From: Clostridiales bacterium
GTDB lineage: Bacteria > Bacillota > Clostridia > Monoglobales > Firm-18
Direction of reading: 5' to 3'
Assembly (NCBI GenBank): GCA_031255355.1
Contig: JAIRSR010000001.1
Span: 1-5,103 of the forward strand
DNA: 5,103 nucleotides
In this document: positions 1 through 5,103 of the stretch, piece after piece
Layout: every line of letters begins with the position of its first letter
Numbering within the stretch: position 1 is the stretch's first letter
The notes under the pieces: model-generated
What the model was told of the DNA's origin: nothing
Databases searched by the model: none
The model's input: the letters and a program-made list of their open reading frames with translations, nothing else
Position numbers and translations under genes: made by a program

Positions 1-585
1 GTCGTGCCGCTGTTCAAAAAACAGATCAAAAACGGCGGGCCGATTACCCTAACGCATAAGGACATTACACGGTTTTTCATGACGATACCCGAGGCGGCGC
101 AGTTGGTGCTTGAAGCCGCGTCCTACGCCTCCGGCGGGGAGATTTACGTCCTCGACATGGGTAAGCCGGTGAAAATCTATGATTTGGCGGTGAACCTCAT
201 ACGGCTTTCCGGGTTGGAACCGTATCAGGATATTGATATTGAAATTACCGGCTTGCGCTCCGGCGAAAAGTTGCACGAGGAAATCCTCATGGACGATGAG
301 GGACTGCGCAAAACGGCGAACAATAAGATTTTCATCGCAAAGCCGGTTACCGTGGACTTCCCCGAATTTGAGGCGGGGCTGAAAGAGTTGCTCCGCGCCG
401 CAGATACGCATGATTGTTCGCGTATTCGGGGGCTTTTGGCGAATCTGGTCGATACGTATACTTACCAGGGCGCGGCAAAGGAAACAGGGGACGCTTTCGA
501 TTACGTTTACAGCGGCGGCGGGAAGCGCGAATCGGCGTTGCCGCGCGGGTTCGGCGCGGGTGCTGAATATAAGAGCCTGATCTGA
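1..585 (+). CDS. CapD/FlaA1/EpsC-like polysaccharide biosynthesis nucleotide-sugar epimerase/dehydratase, C-terminal part
   Basis: This is the C-terminal part of a membrane-linked short-chain dehydrogenase/reductase of the CapD/FlaA1 family. These enzymes use NAD(P) to dehydrate or epimerise UDP-GlcNAc-type sugars for capsule, O-antigen or exopolysaccharide building blocks. The reading frame is open to the left edge (codon 1 is Val), so the GTG at 4 is probably internal. Visible family hallmarks, counted from that GTG, are VPLFKKQI just inside the edge, THKDITRFFMTIPEAAQLVL (residues 17-36), GEIYVLDMG (45-53), a DLAVNLIRLSG stretch, and the typical TGLRSGEKLHEE (82-93). The N-terminal membrane helices, Rossmann glycine motif and catalytic residues lie outside the window; full-length members are usually about 600 residues. 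The Gly-rich tail after about residue 160 is less conserved. The gene ends 54 nt before the first SLH gene in the same direction. The family is clear, but the exact sugar substrate cannot be told from this end. Confidence 0.93.
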   Translation, partial: VVPLFKKQIKNGGPITLTHKDITRFFMTIPEAAQLVLEAASYASGGEIYVLDMGKPVKIYDLAVNLIRLSGLEPYQDIDIEITGLRSGEKLHEEILMDDEGLRKTANNKIFIAKPVTVDFPEFEAGLKELLRAADTHDCSRIRGLLANLVDTYTYQGAAKETGDAFDYVYSGGGKRESALPRGFGAGAEYKSLI

Positions 586-597
586 AAGTCATATCGG

Positions 598-614
598 ACG
601 CGCATACGGCGCGT
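598..614 (+). other. Short intergenic stem-loop
   Basis: A perfect 6-bp inverted repeat (ACGCGC, loop ATACG, GCGCGT) lies in the 54-nt gap between the CapD-like gene and the first SLH gene, just upstream of the latter's ribosome binding site. It has no following T-tract, so it is not a convincing terminator. It could affect mRNA processing or stability, or be chance in GC-rich sequence. Confidence 0.25.
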
Positions 615-621
615 TACGCAA

Positions 622-627
622 AAGGAG
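622..627 (+). promoter_or_regulatory. Ribosome binding site of first SLH gene
   Basis: AAGGAG lies 12 nt before the ATG at 640, a slightly long spacing. No other in-frame start codon lies between it and the ATG, so it supports 640 as the start. Confidence 0.6.
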
Positions 628-639
628 CGTGTTAGGGTT

Positions 640-2055
640 ATGAAAAGGAAAATTTGTCGGGTACTATGTTTGTTGTTGGTGGTCAGCGGTTTGGCGGGAC
701 TGTCCCCGCGCGGTGTTTTGGTTGCGGACGCGGCGGTGGGCTATGAAAGTCTGCTCGCGTTGATCCATACGCTGGAAGTGCAGTTGGCGCAACACCCCGC
801 CGCAGAACGAAGCGCGATGTATCACAGCGGCAGGCCGTATTTTGAAACCAACGAGGGAATCGACGCTTTGATCGCGGTGGTGAACGGCGACGCGAACACC
901 GTGCCGCAATCCATTGCGGATTTCGCGGATTATTTTAGCGCGCGAAAGTCCGAATTGCTGTTTGTACTGCGGTTTATCAGAAGTTTGCCCGAAAGTGAGC
1001 GGCAACGCGCTATTCGGGACTTTACCGACAGAACGGCGTATCCCGATTTGACCCGCGCGGAGGAGGACGCGCTGAACGCGGTGTACGCGGAGTTGGTCGG
1101 CGCGGAGTTTCGGGACGCGCTTGCCACGGACCACCGCATTACCGCCAAGGTATTTTTGAGCCTGCTCAGTTGTATTCGCGGCAGTTTTACGCTGACGGAC
1201 GACAGGGAAAATACCAACAAATTAGCGCTTGACGACCCGCCGGCGTACGGCAAAGAGGTTTTGACGGATATTATCAAAAACGGTAACACTTCCGCGAGTA
1301 ACGCCGCAATCGCGAACTATAAGCGGGTATTTGAGATTCTTGATATGTATACGCCGTACAAAAGTACGAGCGGCGGCGGTCCGGGCGGCGGCAATCCTCC
1401 GCGTGTGCCGGTGAATCCTCCCGTGGAACCTCCGCCAAATGTTCCCGTACAGATTCCCGCGCCAAGCCCGGATACCGAGGAGTTGCTATCCGTGCTGAGC
1501 GGACTTCCCGACGCGCTGGAGCATTGGTCCGCGCCGTATCTCGCGGTCATGGTGGGCAAAGGTGTGTTTCGCGGCTACGGCGACGGTACCTTCCGCCCGG
1601 ATTTAGGCATCACACGGCAGGAAATCGCGGTGGCGTTGGTACGCGCGTTGCGGTTGGAAGCGCGGTTGGGTACCGTGGAGGAAACACCGTTTGACGACGG
1701 CGGCGACATCGCGGAATGGGCGCGGGATTCCGTCGCGCTGTTGTTGCAGTTGCAAATTTACAAGGGTTACGGCGACGGTACGTTCCGTCCGTTGAATATT
1801 ATTTCCCGCGAGGAAATGACCGCCGTTCTTGAGCGGAGCGTCGCGCAAACGCCGAACGGCGCGGTATTGCCCTTTGCCGACAAGGACGACATCAGCGGTT
1901 GGGCGTTGGCTTCCGTGGAAAAGGCGTTCGCGCTTGGCATTGTGCGGGGGTATGAGGACAATACGTTCCGTCCTTTGAACGACGTGACGCGGGGCGAAAC
2001 CGCGACCATGATGTATAACTTTATGACGACGGAACATCTATTCGCAGAGGATTGA
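640..2055 (+). CDS. Secreted S-layer homology (SLH) domain protein with N-terminal domain of unknown function
   Basis: A 471-residue exported protein. Residues 1 to about 31 form a Sec signal peptide: basic MKRK, a Leu/Val-rich core, and a likely cut near ADA/A at 29-32. Residues about 36-240 are a mostly helical domain I do not recognise, which resembles the N-terminal domain of the next gene. Residues 244-278 are a Gly-then-Pro-rich, probably extended linker. Three SLH domains follow at about 289-337, 349-400 and 410-463. Each has the F/Y-x-D or W-A start, the GxGDGTFRP-type turn (GYGDGTFRP at 312-320 and 376-384, GYEDNTFRP at 437-445) and the TRAE-like binding motif (ITRQE, ISREE, VTRGE). 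SLH triplets are known to bind secondary cell-wall polysaccharide, so the protein is probably held non-covalently on the outer wall surface. Its role there is unknown. It has no recognisable enzyme domain. It is co-oriented with polysaccharide genes and ends 3 nt before its paralogue. Confidence 0.93.
   Translation: MKRKICRVLCLLLVVSGLAGLSPRGVLVADAAVGYESLLALIHTLEVQLAQHPAAERSAMYHSGRPYFETNEGIDALIAVVNGDANTVPQSIADFADYFSARKSELLFVLRFIRSLPESERQRAIRDFTDRTAYPDLTRAEEDALNAVYAELVGAEFRDALATDHRITAKVFLSLLSCIRGSFTLTDDRENTNKLALDDPPAYGKEVLTDIIKNGNTSASNAAIANYKRVFEILDMYTPYKSTSGGGPGGGNPPRVPVNPPVEPPPNVPVQIPAPSPDTEELLSVLSGLPDALEHWSAPYLAVMVGKGVFRGYGDGTFRPDLGITRQEIAVALVRALRLEARLGTVEETPFDDGGDIAEWARDSVALLLQLQIYKGYGDGTFRPLNIISREEMTAVLERSVAQTPNGAVLPFADKDDISGWALASVEKAFALGIVRGYEDNTFRPLNDVTRGETATMMYNFMTTEHLFAED
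1369..1473 (+). other. Gly/Pro-rich linker-coding segment
   Basis: Residues 244-278 of the first SLH protein consist of a Gly-rich start (SGGGPGGGNPP) followed by repeated Pro-Pro/Val-Pro units. This is typical of an extended wall-spanning or domain-spacing linker between an N-terminal effector domain and the SLH anchor. The second SLH protein has only a short Gly/Ser segment (about residues 251-264) at the equivalent place. Confidence 0.75.
1576..1599 (+). repeat. SLH turn-motif DNA repeat, copy 1
   Basis: This 24-nt stretch encodes YGDGTFRP of SLH domain 1 and matches 1768-1791 in 22 of 24 positions. The two differences are at the third bases of the Thr and Arg codons and are silent. It lies 192 nt (64 codons) before copy 2. 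Confidence 0.8.
1768..1791 (+). repeat. SLH turn-motif DNA repeat, copy 2
   Basis: This is the second copy, encoding YGDGTFRP of SLH domain 2. A third, more diverged copy in SLH domain 3 (1951-1974) shares the 12-nt core TACGTTCCGTCC (1779-1790 and 1962-1973), followed closely by TTGAA. In-frame recombination between copies 1 and 2 would delete one SLH unit without breaking the reading frame. Confidence 0.8.
2046..2050 (+). promoter_or_regulatory. Ribosome binding site of second SLH gene, inside the upstream gene's end
   Basis: AGAGG lies 8 nt before the ATG at 2059 and within the last codons of the preceding gene, whose TGA is at 2053-2055. The overlap suggests translational coupling of the two SLH genes. 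A second ATG at 2062 follows directly; the first fits the spacing well. Confidence 0.6.
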
Positions 2056-2058
2056 CCT

Positions 2059-3684
2059 ATGATGAGGAAACGGCTTATTTCGGCAGTGTTGACAGCCGCG
2101 CTGTGTTTCGGCGCGGCTTGTTCCGCGTCTGCGGATACGCCCGGCTTCGCGAACAGGGCGGTCAACGCTATGCTTCGGTATACGGCGCAGGAGCGCAAAA
2201 GTTTGGTTACCCTAATCAAACCGATGTTCATCAGCGATTCGGGCATTGACGCGATTGCCTACGCGATCGCGCGGTACACGCCGGAGGAGGCGGGGCTGTT
2301 CAACGATTATATCAAACCCCTTTTGGCGTATACTGATAAGGAAAGTATGATTCGCGCGGTCAACAGCGTGAAGTTGATCGATGAGGAAGTGCGGCGGGAA
2401 TACGCAAACGCCTTTGACAACAGGGAAACGCGGCAGTTGTCGGACGGCGCGGCGCAGGCTCTGGAGTATTTTATCGACGCGGCGTATCAAAAAACCGACG
2501 GTTTGGAAACCTTGGCGCGTGACGACGGCGTTACCGCCGGGGTGATCGCCAAACTGCTCGGGTTCCTCACTGACGCGAACGGCGGGTTTCCGCTGATTAC
2601 GGACGGCGCGGACGGCGGGTTTGCGTTGTACGGACTTTCGCCGGCGTTGCGGCGCGGGGTGAACGCTTTCGCGGAGGAAAACGGTTGGCGGGAGGACGGA
2701 ATCGCGGCGCGGTTGGCGGCAATCAGCGCGGCGTTGACGGAGGAGGAGCGTGCGCGGGTGCGGACGCTTGGGCGGGAAGTCGGGTTTTACACCCCGGCGC
2801 GGTCTGTTGTGCCGCCGGGCAGCGGCGGTTCGACCGGGTATCGCGGCGGTACGGTGAATTACAGCGTAATCACGGATACCGGCGTGATTGCGGGGGTAGA
2901 CCTTTTCGGCGCGGACGTAATCGAGGCGGCGTGGTATCTTGACGGCGCAAGACAGGAGTTCGGCGGCTTAGACGGCGCGTGTGTGCTTGAAATCCCCGTG
3001 ACGGACGATAGCGCGATGGCGTATAAAATCACCGATACCTTGGAGCCTGTCAAGTACAGTTTTTACTCTGACGGCAATTTGTACGTTAGGATTGACGCGT
3101 CGGGATATTACGCGATTCGGGCAATGCCGCGCTATTTTGACGACGCGCAAGGCGATTGGGGCAGCCGCTATATCGAGGGGCTGTACCACAGGGGGATCAT
3201 CAACGGCAAGGAAGCGCGGATTTTCGCGCCGGAGGACGCTGTTTCCCGCGAGGAATTTGTGAAACTCATTACGGAACTTTTCGGTTTTTACGACGATAAG
3301 TGTTATATGAATTTCACTGACGTAAACGCCGGGGATTGGTACTATACTCCGGTTGCCGCGTCGTATAAACTCGGGTTCATCAACGGCGTGGGGGACGGTC
3401 GCTTCGGCGTTGGCGAGGACATTACGCGGCAGGACATTTGCACCATTGCCGCCAACGTCCTCAAACAGCAAAACGTGTTCGGCGCGGAGCCGCCGTTGGA
3501 CGGCGCGGCGTTCCGTGACGGCGGCGAGATCAGCGCGTACGCGGAGGAGGGCGTTCGGCTGTTGTATCAGGCGGGCGTTATATCGGGCGACGGCGACGGC
3601 TATTTTCACCCGAACGACGGCGCGACACGGCGCGAGGCCGCCAAAATTATCTACGGCGTGTTGGGGCTTTATGTAAGGTCATAG
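2059..3684 (+). CDS. Secreted SLH-domain protein, paralogue of upstream SLH protein
   Basis: A 541-residue exported protein. The signal peptide is residues 1 to about 25 (basic MMRKR, hydrophobic core, likely cut after ASA at 23-25). Cys21 follows GAA, but this is a poor lipobox, so signal peptidase I is more likely. Residues about 30-247 form a helical domain of unknown function with a co-linear pattern shared with the upstream protein. A short Gly/Ser linker (251-264) leads to a beta-rich stretch at about 262-357. This resembles the degenerate domain ending in a 'YYAI/YYAV' strand that often precedes SLH repeats in clostridial surface proteins. SLH domains lie at about 358-408, 418-468 and 484-536, with TRAE-like motifs VSREE, ITRQD and ATRRE. 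The first SLH unit lacks the usual GDG turn (INGKEARIFAP). The gene follows its paralogue by 3 nt and precedes a VanZ-family gene by 50 nt. Wall anchoring is well supported; the task of the N-terminal part is unknown. Confidence 0.93.
   Translation: MMRKRLISAVLTAALCFGAACSASADTPGFANRAVNAMLRYTAQERKSLVTLIKPMFISDSGIDAIAYAIARYTPEEAGLFNDYIKPLLAYTDKESMIRAVNSVKLIDEEVRREYANAFDNRETRQLSDGAAQALEYFIDAAYQKTDGLETLARDDGVTAGVIAKLLGFLTDANGGFPLITDGADGGFALYGLSPALRRGVNAFAEENGWREDGIAARLAAISAALTEEERARVRTLGREVGFYTPARSVVPPGSGGSTGYRGGTVNYSVITDTGVIAGVDLFGADVIEAAWYLDGARQEFGGLDGACVLEIPVTDDSAMAYKITDTLEPVKYSFYSDGNLYVRIDASGYYAIRAMPRYFDDAQGDWGSRYIEGLYHRGIINGKEARIFAPEDAVSREEFVKLITELFGFYDDKCYMNFTDVNAGDWYYTPVAASYKLGFINGVGDGRFGVGEDITRQDICTIAANVLKQQNVFGAEPPLDGAAFRDGGEISAYAEEGVRLLYQAGVISGDGDGYFHPNDGATRREAAKIIYGVLGLYVRS
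2842..3129 (+). other. Beta-rich pre-SLH domain region of second SLH protein
   Basis: Residues about 262-357 have alternating hydrophobic/polar strands (VNYSVITD, YKITDTLEPVKYSF, LYVRIDASGYYAI) and end directly at the first SLH unit. The pattern fits the small beta domain often found just before SLH triplets. The upstream paralogue lacks this segment and has a Pro-rich linker instead, so it is a domain gained or lost since duplication. Confidence 0.55.
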
Positions 3685-3720
3685 GGTGAGCCGCCGTAAA
3701 TTAAGCGGGAAAGGGCAGTC

Positions 3721-3728
3721 GGGGGTGG
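3721..3728 (+). promoter_or_regulatory. Ribosome binding site deciding a TTG start
   Basis: GGGGGTGG closely resembles the Shine-Dalgarno core GGAGGTG and lies 6-7 nt before the TTG at 3735. The next in-frame starts (GTG 3768, ATG 3780) have no such site and would cut into the first membrane helix. TTG is therefore the preferred start. Confidence 0.7.
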
Positions 3729-3734
3729 AATCTG

Positions 3735-4187
3735 TTGGGATCGATCAAGGGCGTTTTGTGGGCGGCGGTGATCGCGAATATGGCTGTAATCTTTTTGTTT
3801 TCCGCGCAACCTGCGGAGCAATCCGAAAAACTGAGCCGCAGTGTTACGCGGAAAATCGTGGATACTCTGACGGAGGCAGACCAAAACACCGTCGAGGACG
3901 CGAACGCGCCTATTCGGAAGTACGCCCATTTTTTGCTGTATCTTTCCCTTGGCTTGCTGACGACGCTTGCGATCGAGCGCACCGTGCCGCAAAAGCGGAT
4001 TGCCGTGGTGTGGGCGGCGGCGCTCGCGCTATGTCTGCTGTACGCGGTCAGTGACGAGGCGCATCAACTGTTCGTCGCGGGGCGGGGCGGTAAGGCGCTC
4101 GACGTGTTGATCGACGGCGGCGGCAGTCTTGCGGGAAGCGGCGCGGTTGTAGCGCGGCGGATTTTCGCGGCTAAAATAAAATTTTGA
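3735..4187 (+). CDS. VanZ-family membrane protein
   Basis: A 150-residue integral membrane protein of the VanZ-like family. VanZ itself gives low-level teicoplanin resistance, but most family members sit in envelope or polysaccharide loci with no assigned reaction; a glycopeptide-resistance role should not be assumed. Family hallmarks are FSAQPAEQSEKLS (22-34, after the first helix), IRKYAHFLLYLSLGLL (60-75), YAVSDEAHQLFVAGRGG (103-119) and the DVLIDGGGSLAG segment (123-134), in the expected order and at near-full length. Likely membrane segments are about 5-24, 63-81, 88-106 and 122-142. The start is TTG with a strong ribosome binding site. The gene lies between the SLH pair and the chain-length regulator. 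Its TGA overlaps the next gene's ribosome binding site, so the two are probably translated together. Its function in this operon is unknown. Confidence 0.9.
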   Translation: MGSIKGVLWAAVIANMAVIFLFSAQPAEQSEKLSRSVTRKIVDTLTEADQNTVEDANAPIRKYAHFLLYLSLGLLTTLAIERTVPQKRIAVVWAAALALCLLYAVSDEAHQLFVAGRGGKALDVLIDGGGSLAGSGAVVARRIFAAKIKF

Positions 4188-4192
4188 GGTGA
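4186..4192 (+). promoter_or_regulatory. Ribosome binding site overlapping vanZ-like stop; decides a TTG start
   Basis: GAGGTGA is a near-perfect Shine-Dalgarno sequence. Its first two bases are the last two of the upstream TGA stop, and it lies 7 nt before the TTG at 4200. The next in-frame ATG is at codon 45, after the first membrane helix, so TTG is the only sensible start. The spacer is mostly a run of T (4195-4201) that runs into the TTG codon. Confidence 0.8.
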
Positions 4193-4199
4193 CGTTTTT

Positions 4200-4925
4200 T
4201 TGAACAGTGAAATCAATATTATAAGTTATGTACGCTTGATTCTTAGCAAATGGTGGCTGATTTTGACGCTAACGCTGGCGGGCGGCGCGGCGGCGTTCGC
4301 CTATACCCGCTATTTTGTTACGCCGGTGTATATGTCACAGGGGACGCTGTATGTTACCAACACGAACAGCACTTACAACATTGTAACGGTCAGCCCTACG
4401 AACGACGTAAGCAAGAACGTCAGTCTAAGCGATATGTACGCCTCACAGCGGCTTGCCACGACTTGCATTGAAATTTTGAAAAGCGACACGTTCCTGCGTG
4501 CGATTAACGAAAAAATAGGCGGCGCGTATGCCCCCGCCGGGTTGCGGAAAGTGATTGCGGTGGACGCGGTGAACGATACGGAAATACTGATGGTGCAAGC
4601 GTTCAGCGCGGTTCCGCAACACGCCGCAGAGATTGTGCAGACCATGTTGGATCACGCGAATGATGAAATCCAAAGGGTGATTAACGGCGGTTCCGCAGAC
4701 GTCATTGACGCGGCGAACACGCCGATCGTGCCCTACGGCCCGAATACGCGCAAAAATACGCTGGTCGGCGCGGTGTTCGGGGGGCTTTTGAGTTTGGCGT
4801 TGGTCTATTTGCTTGATTTGTTTGACGACCGCGTGAAAAGCCAAGAGGATTTACTCCAAAAGCACCGTTTGCCTGTTTTGGGTCTGATTCCCGGATTTCA
4901 AAAGGTAAGAAAACCGTATTGTTGA
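4200..4925 (+). CDS. Wzz/YveK-type polysaccharide chain-length regulator (co-polymerase)
   Basis: A 241-residue membrane protein of the Wzz / Gram-positive CapA-YveK family, which sets chain length and supports export of capsule or exopolysaccharide made by the Wzx/Wzy route. Its architecture is typical. There is a short cytosolic start (MNSEINIISYVRLILSKWW), a first membrane helix at about 18-36 and an extracytoplasmic region of about 150 residues. The Pro-rich motif TPIVPYGPNTRKN (174-186) precedes the second helix at about 187-206, and a cytosolic tail begins FDDRVKSQEDLL. The YVTNTNS strand (51-57) and LPVLGLIP near the end are also family-typical. The tail is short and has no tyrosine cluster. 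In many Gram-positive loci the next gene is a partner BY-kinase (CpsD/YwqD/EpsB), but here a terminator follows, so any kinase lies elsewhere. The gene is the last of the apparent operon, 12 nt after the VanZ-family gene. Confidence 0.93.
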   Translation: MNSEINIISYVRLILSKWWLILTLTLAGGAAAFAYTRYFVTPVYMSQGTLYVTNTNSTYNIVTVSPTNDVSKNVSLSDMYASQRLATTCIEILKSDTFLRAINEKIGGAYAPAGLRKVIAVDAVNDTEILMVQAFSAVPQHAAEIVQTMLDHANDEIQRVINGGSADVIDAANTPIVPYGPNTRKNTLVGAVFGGLLSLALVYLLDLFDDRVKSQEDLLQKHRLPVLGLIPGFQKVRKPYC

Positions 4926-4931
4926 TAAAAG

Positions 4932-4956
4932 GGTGTGTTTGCAGTCCAAACATACC
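4932..4956. other. Intergenic hairpin downstream of the chain-length regulator
   Basis: GGTGTGTTTG and CAAACATACC pair over 10 bp with one G-T wobble, around the 5-nt loop CAGTC. It begins 7 nt after the wzz-like stop. On the + strand no T-tract follows. On the - strand the stem is followed by CTTTTATC, so it could be a weak terminator for the convergent AraC-family gene, or a 3'-end stabilising structure for the operon mRNA. Confidence 0.5.
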
Positions 4957-4962
4957 ATAGAG

Positions 4963-4997
4963 CCTGTTAATCGCCCCTTAGATTAACAGGTTTTTTT
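4963..4997 (+). terminator. Intrinsic (Rho-independent) terminator of the polysaccharide/SLH operon
   Basis: A perfect 10-bp stem (CCTGTTAATC at 4963-4972 with GATTAACAGG at 4981-4990) encloses an 8-nt loop and is followed at once by seven T (4991-4997). This is a textbook intrinsic terminator for + strand transcription, 37 nt after the last stop codon. On the - strand no T-tract follows the stem, so it is chiefly one-directional. Its T-tract overlaps the stop codon of the convergent gene. Confidence 0.9.
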
Positions 4998-5103
4998 ATG
5001 TGTTGGTTGATTTTCTGTACGCCGTCGGCGATGCGCCGCAATGCTTTTTGAACAGCGCGGAAAAATAATTAGAATCGGAAAATCCCACGGTAAACGCTAT
5101 GTT
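4996..5103 (-). CDS. AraC-family transcriptional regulator, C-terminal end
   Basis: Reading the - strand from the right edge gives 35 residues and a TAA (complement of 4996-4998). They match the second helix-turn-helix of AraC/XylS regulators: IAFTVGFSDSNYFSALFKKH followed by CGASPTAYRKS. The VGFSDxNYFSxxFKKxxGxSPxxYRK signature is diagnostic of this family. The first helix-turn-helix and the sensor domain lie beyond the window, so the inducer is unknown. The gene converges on the polysaccharide operon, and its stop codon sits in that operon's terminator T-tract. Its promoter is outside the window, so there is no evidence that it regulates these genes. Confidence 0.93.
   Translation of the reverse strand, partial: NIAFTVGFSDSNYFSALFKKHCGASPTAYRKSTNT

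Noticed and set aside
49..411. A - strand open frame opposite the CapD-like gene
   Set aside because: The + strand product matches a well-known family throughout; the antisense frame is a shadow.
2089..2094. A perfect TTGACA -35-like hexamer at the start of the second SLH gene
   Set aside because: It lies inside the signal-peptide coding sequence and no TATAAT-like box follows at about 17 nt; the sequence there is GC-rich.
2076..2123. Possible lipobox (GAAC, Cys21) in the second SLH protein
   Set aside because: Position -3 is Gly rather than Leu/Val/Ile, while a good ASA signal peptidase I site follows at 23-25; an SLH anchor also makes lipidation unnecessary.
2968..3609. A long open frame (213 codons) on the - strand opposite the second SLH gene
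   Set aside because: The + strand frame has a signal peptide and three SLH domains. The antisense translation shows no recognisable motif and is an expected by-product of GC-rich, purine-biased codons.
3686..4054. An overlapping + strand frame starting GTG at 3686
   Set aside because: It runs in a different frame from the VanZ-family gene, whose motifs are unmistakable; the alternative translation has no membrane segments or family pattern.
3735..4187. A glycopeptide-resistance (van) cluster
   Set aside because: Only a VanZ-family protein is present. There is no VanH/A/X or VanR/S, and the neighbours are polysaccharide and surface-protein genes.

Overview
The window suggests a GC-rich member of the Bacillota (Firmicutes), probably from a clostridial or related lineage. 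Two secreted proteins carry triplicate S-layer homology (SLH) domains. The polysaccharide co-polymerase is of the short Gram-positive YveK/CapA type with two membrane segments. There is a VanZ-family protein, and two genes start at TTG behind strong Shine-Dalgarno sequences. Taxonomy is inferred from gene content and cannot be fixed further from this sequence alone.

Layout: five genes run left to right on the + strand. (1) 1-585 is the C-terminal third or so of a CapD/FlaA1/EpsC-like nucleotide-sugar epimerase/dehydratase, cut by the window edge. (2) 640-2055 is a secreted protein with an N-terminal domain of unknown function, a Gly/Pro-rich linker and three SLH domains. (3) 2059-3684 is a second secreted SLH protein, starting 3 nt after the first stops. 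It has a recognisably related N-terminal domain, an extra beta-rich domain and three SLH domains. (4) 3735-4187 is a VanZ-family membrane protein. (5) 4200-4925 is a Wzz/YveK-type chain-length regulator. Gaps between genes are 54, 3, 50 and 12 nt, no internal terminator is evident, and a strong intrinsic terminator follows at 4963-4997. The set therefore looks like the end of one operon. On the - strand, 4996-5103 encodes the last 35 residues of an AraC-family regulator, convergent with the operon; its stop codon lies inside the terminator's T-tract.

Working together (inference): the sugar-modifying enzyme and the chain-length regulator belong to capsule/exopolysaccharide synthesis. The SLH proteins would be exported and held on the wall through secondary cell-wall polysaccharide. 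The operon therefore seems to couple surface-polysaccharide synthesis with wall-anchored surface proteins. The most noteworthy feature is the tandem SLH pair, whose N-terminal regions share a co-linear pattern of conserved positions that I do not recognise as a named family. I see no phage, transposon, CRISPR, tRNA or rRNA sequence, and no gene-free stretch above 300 bases.
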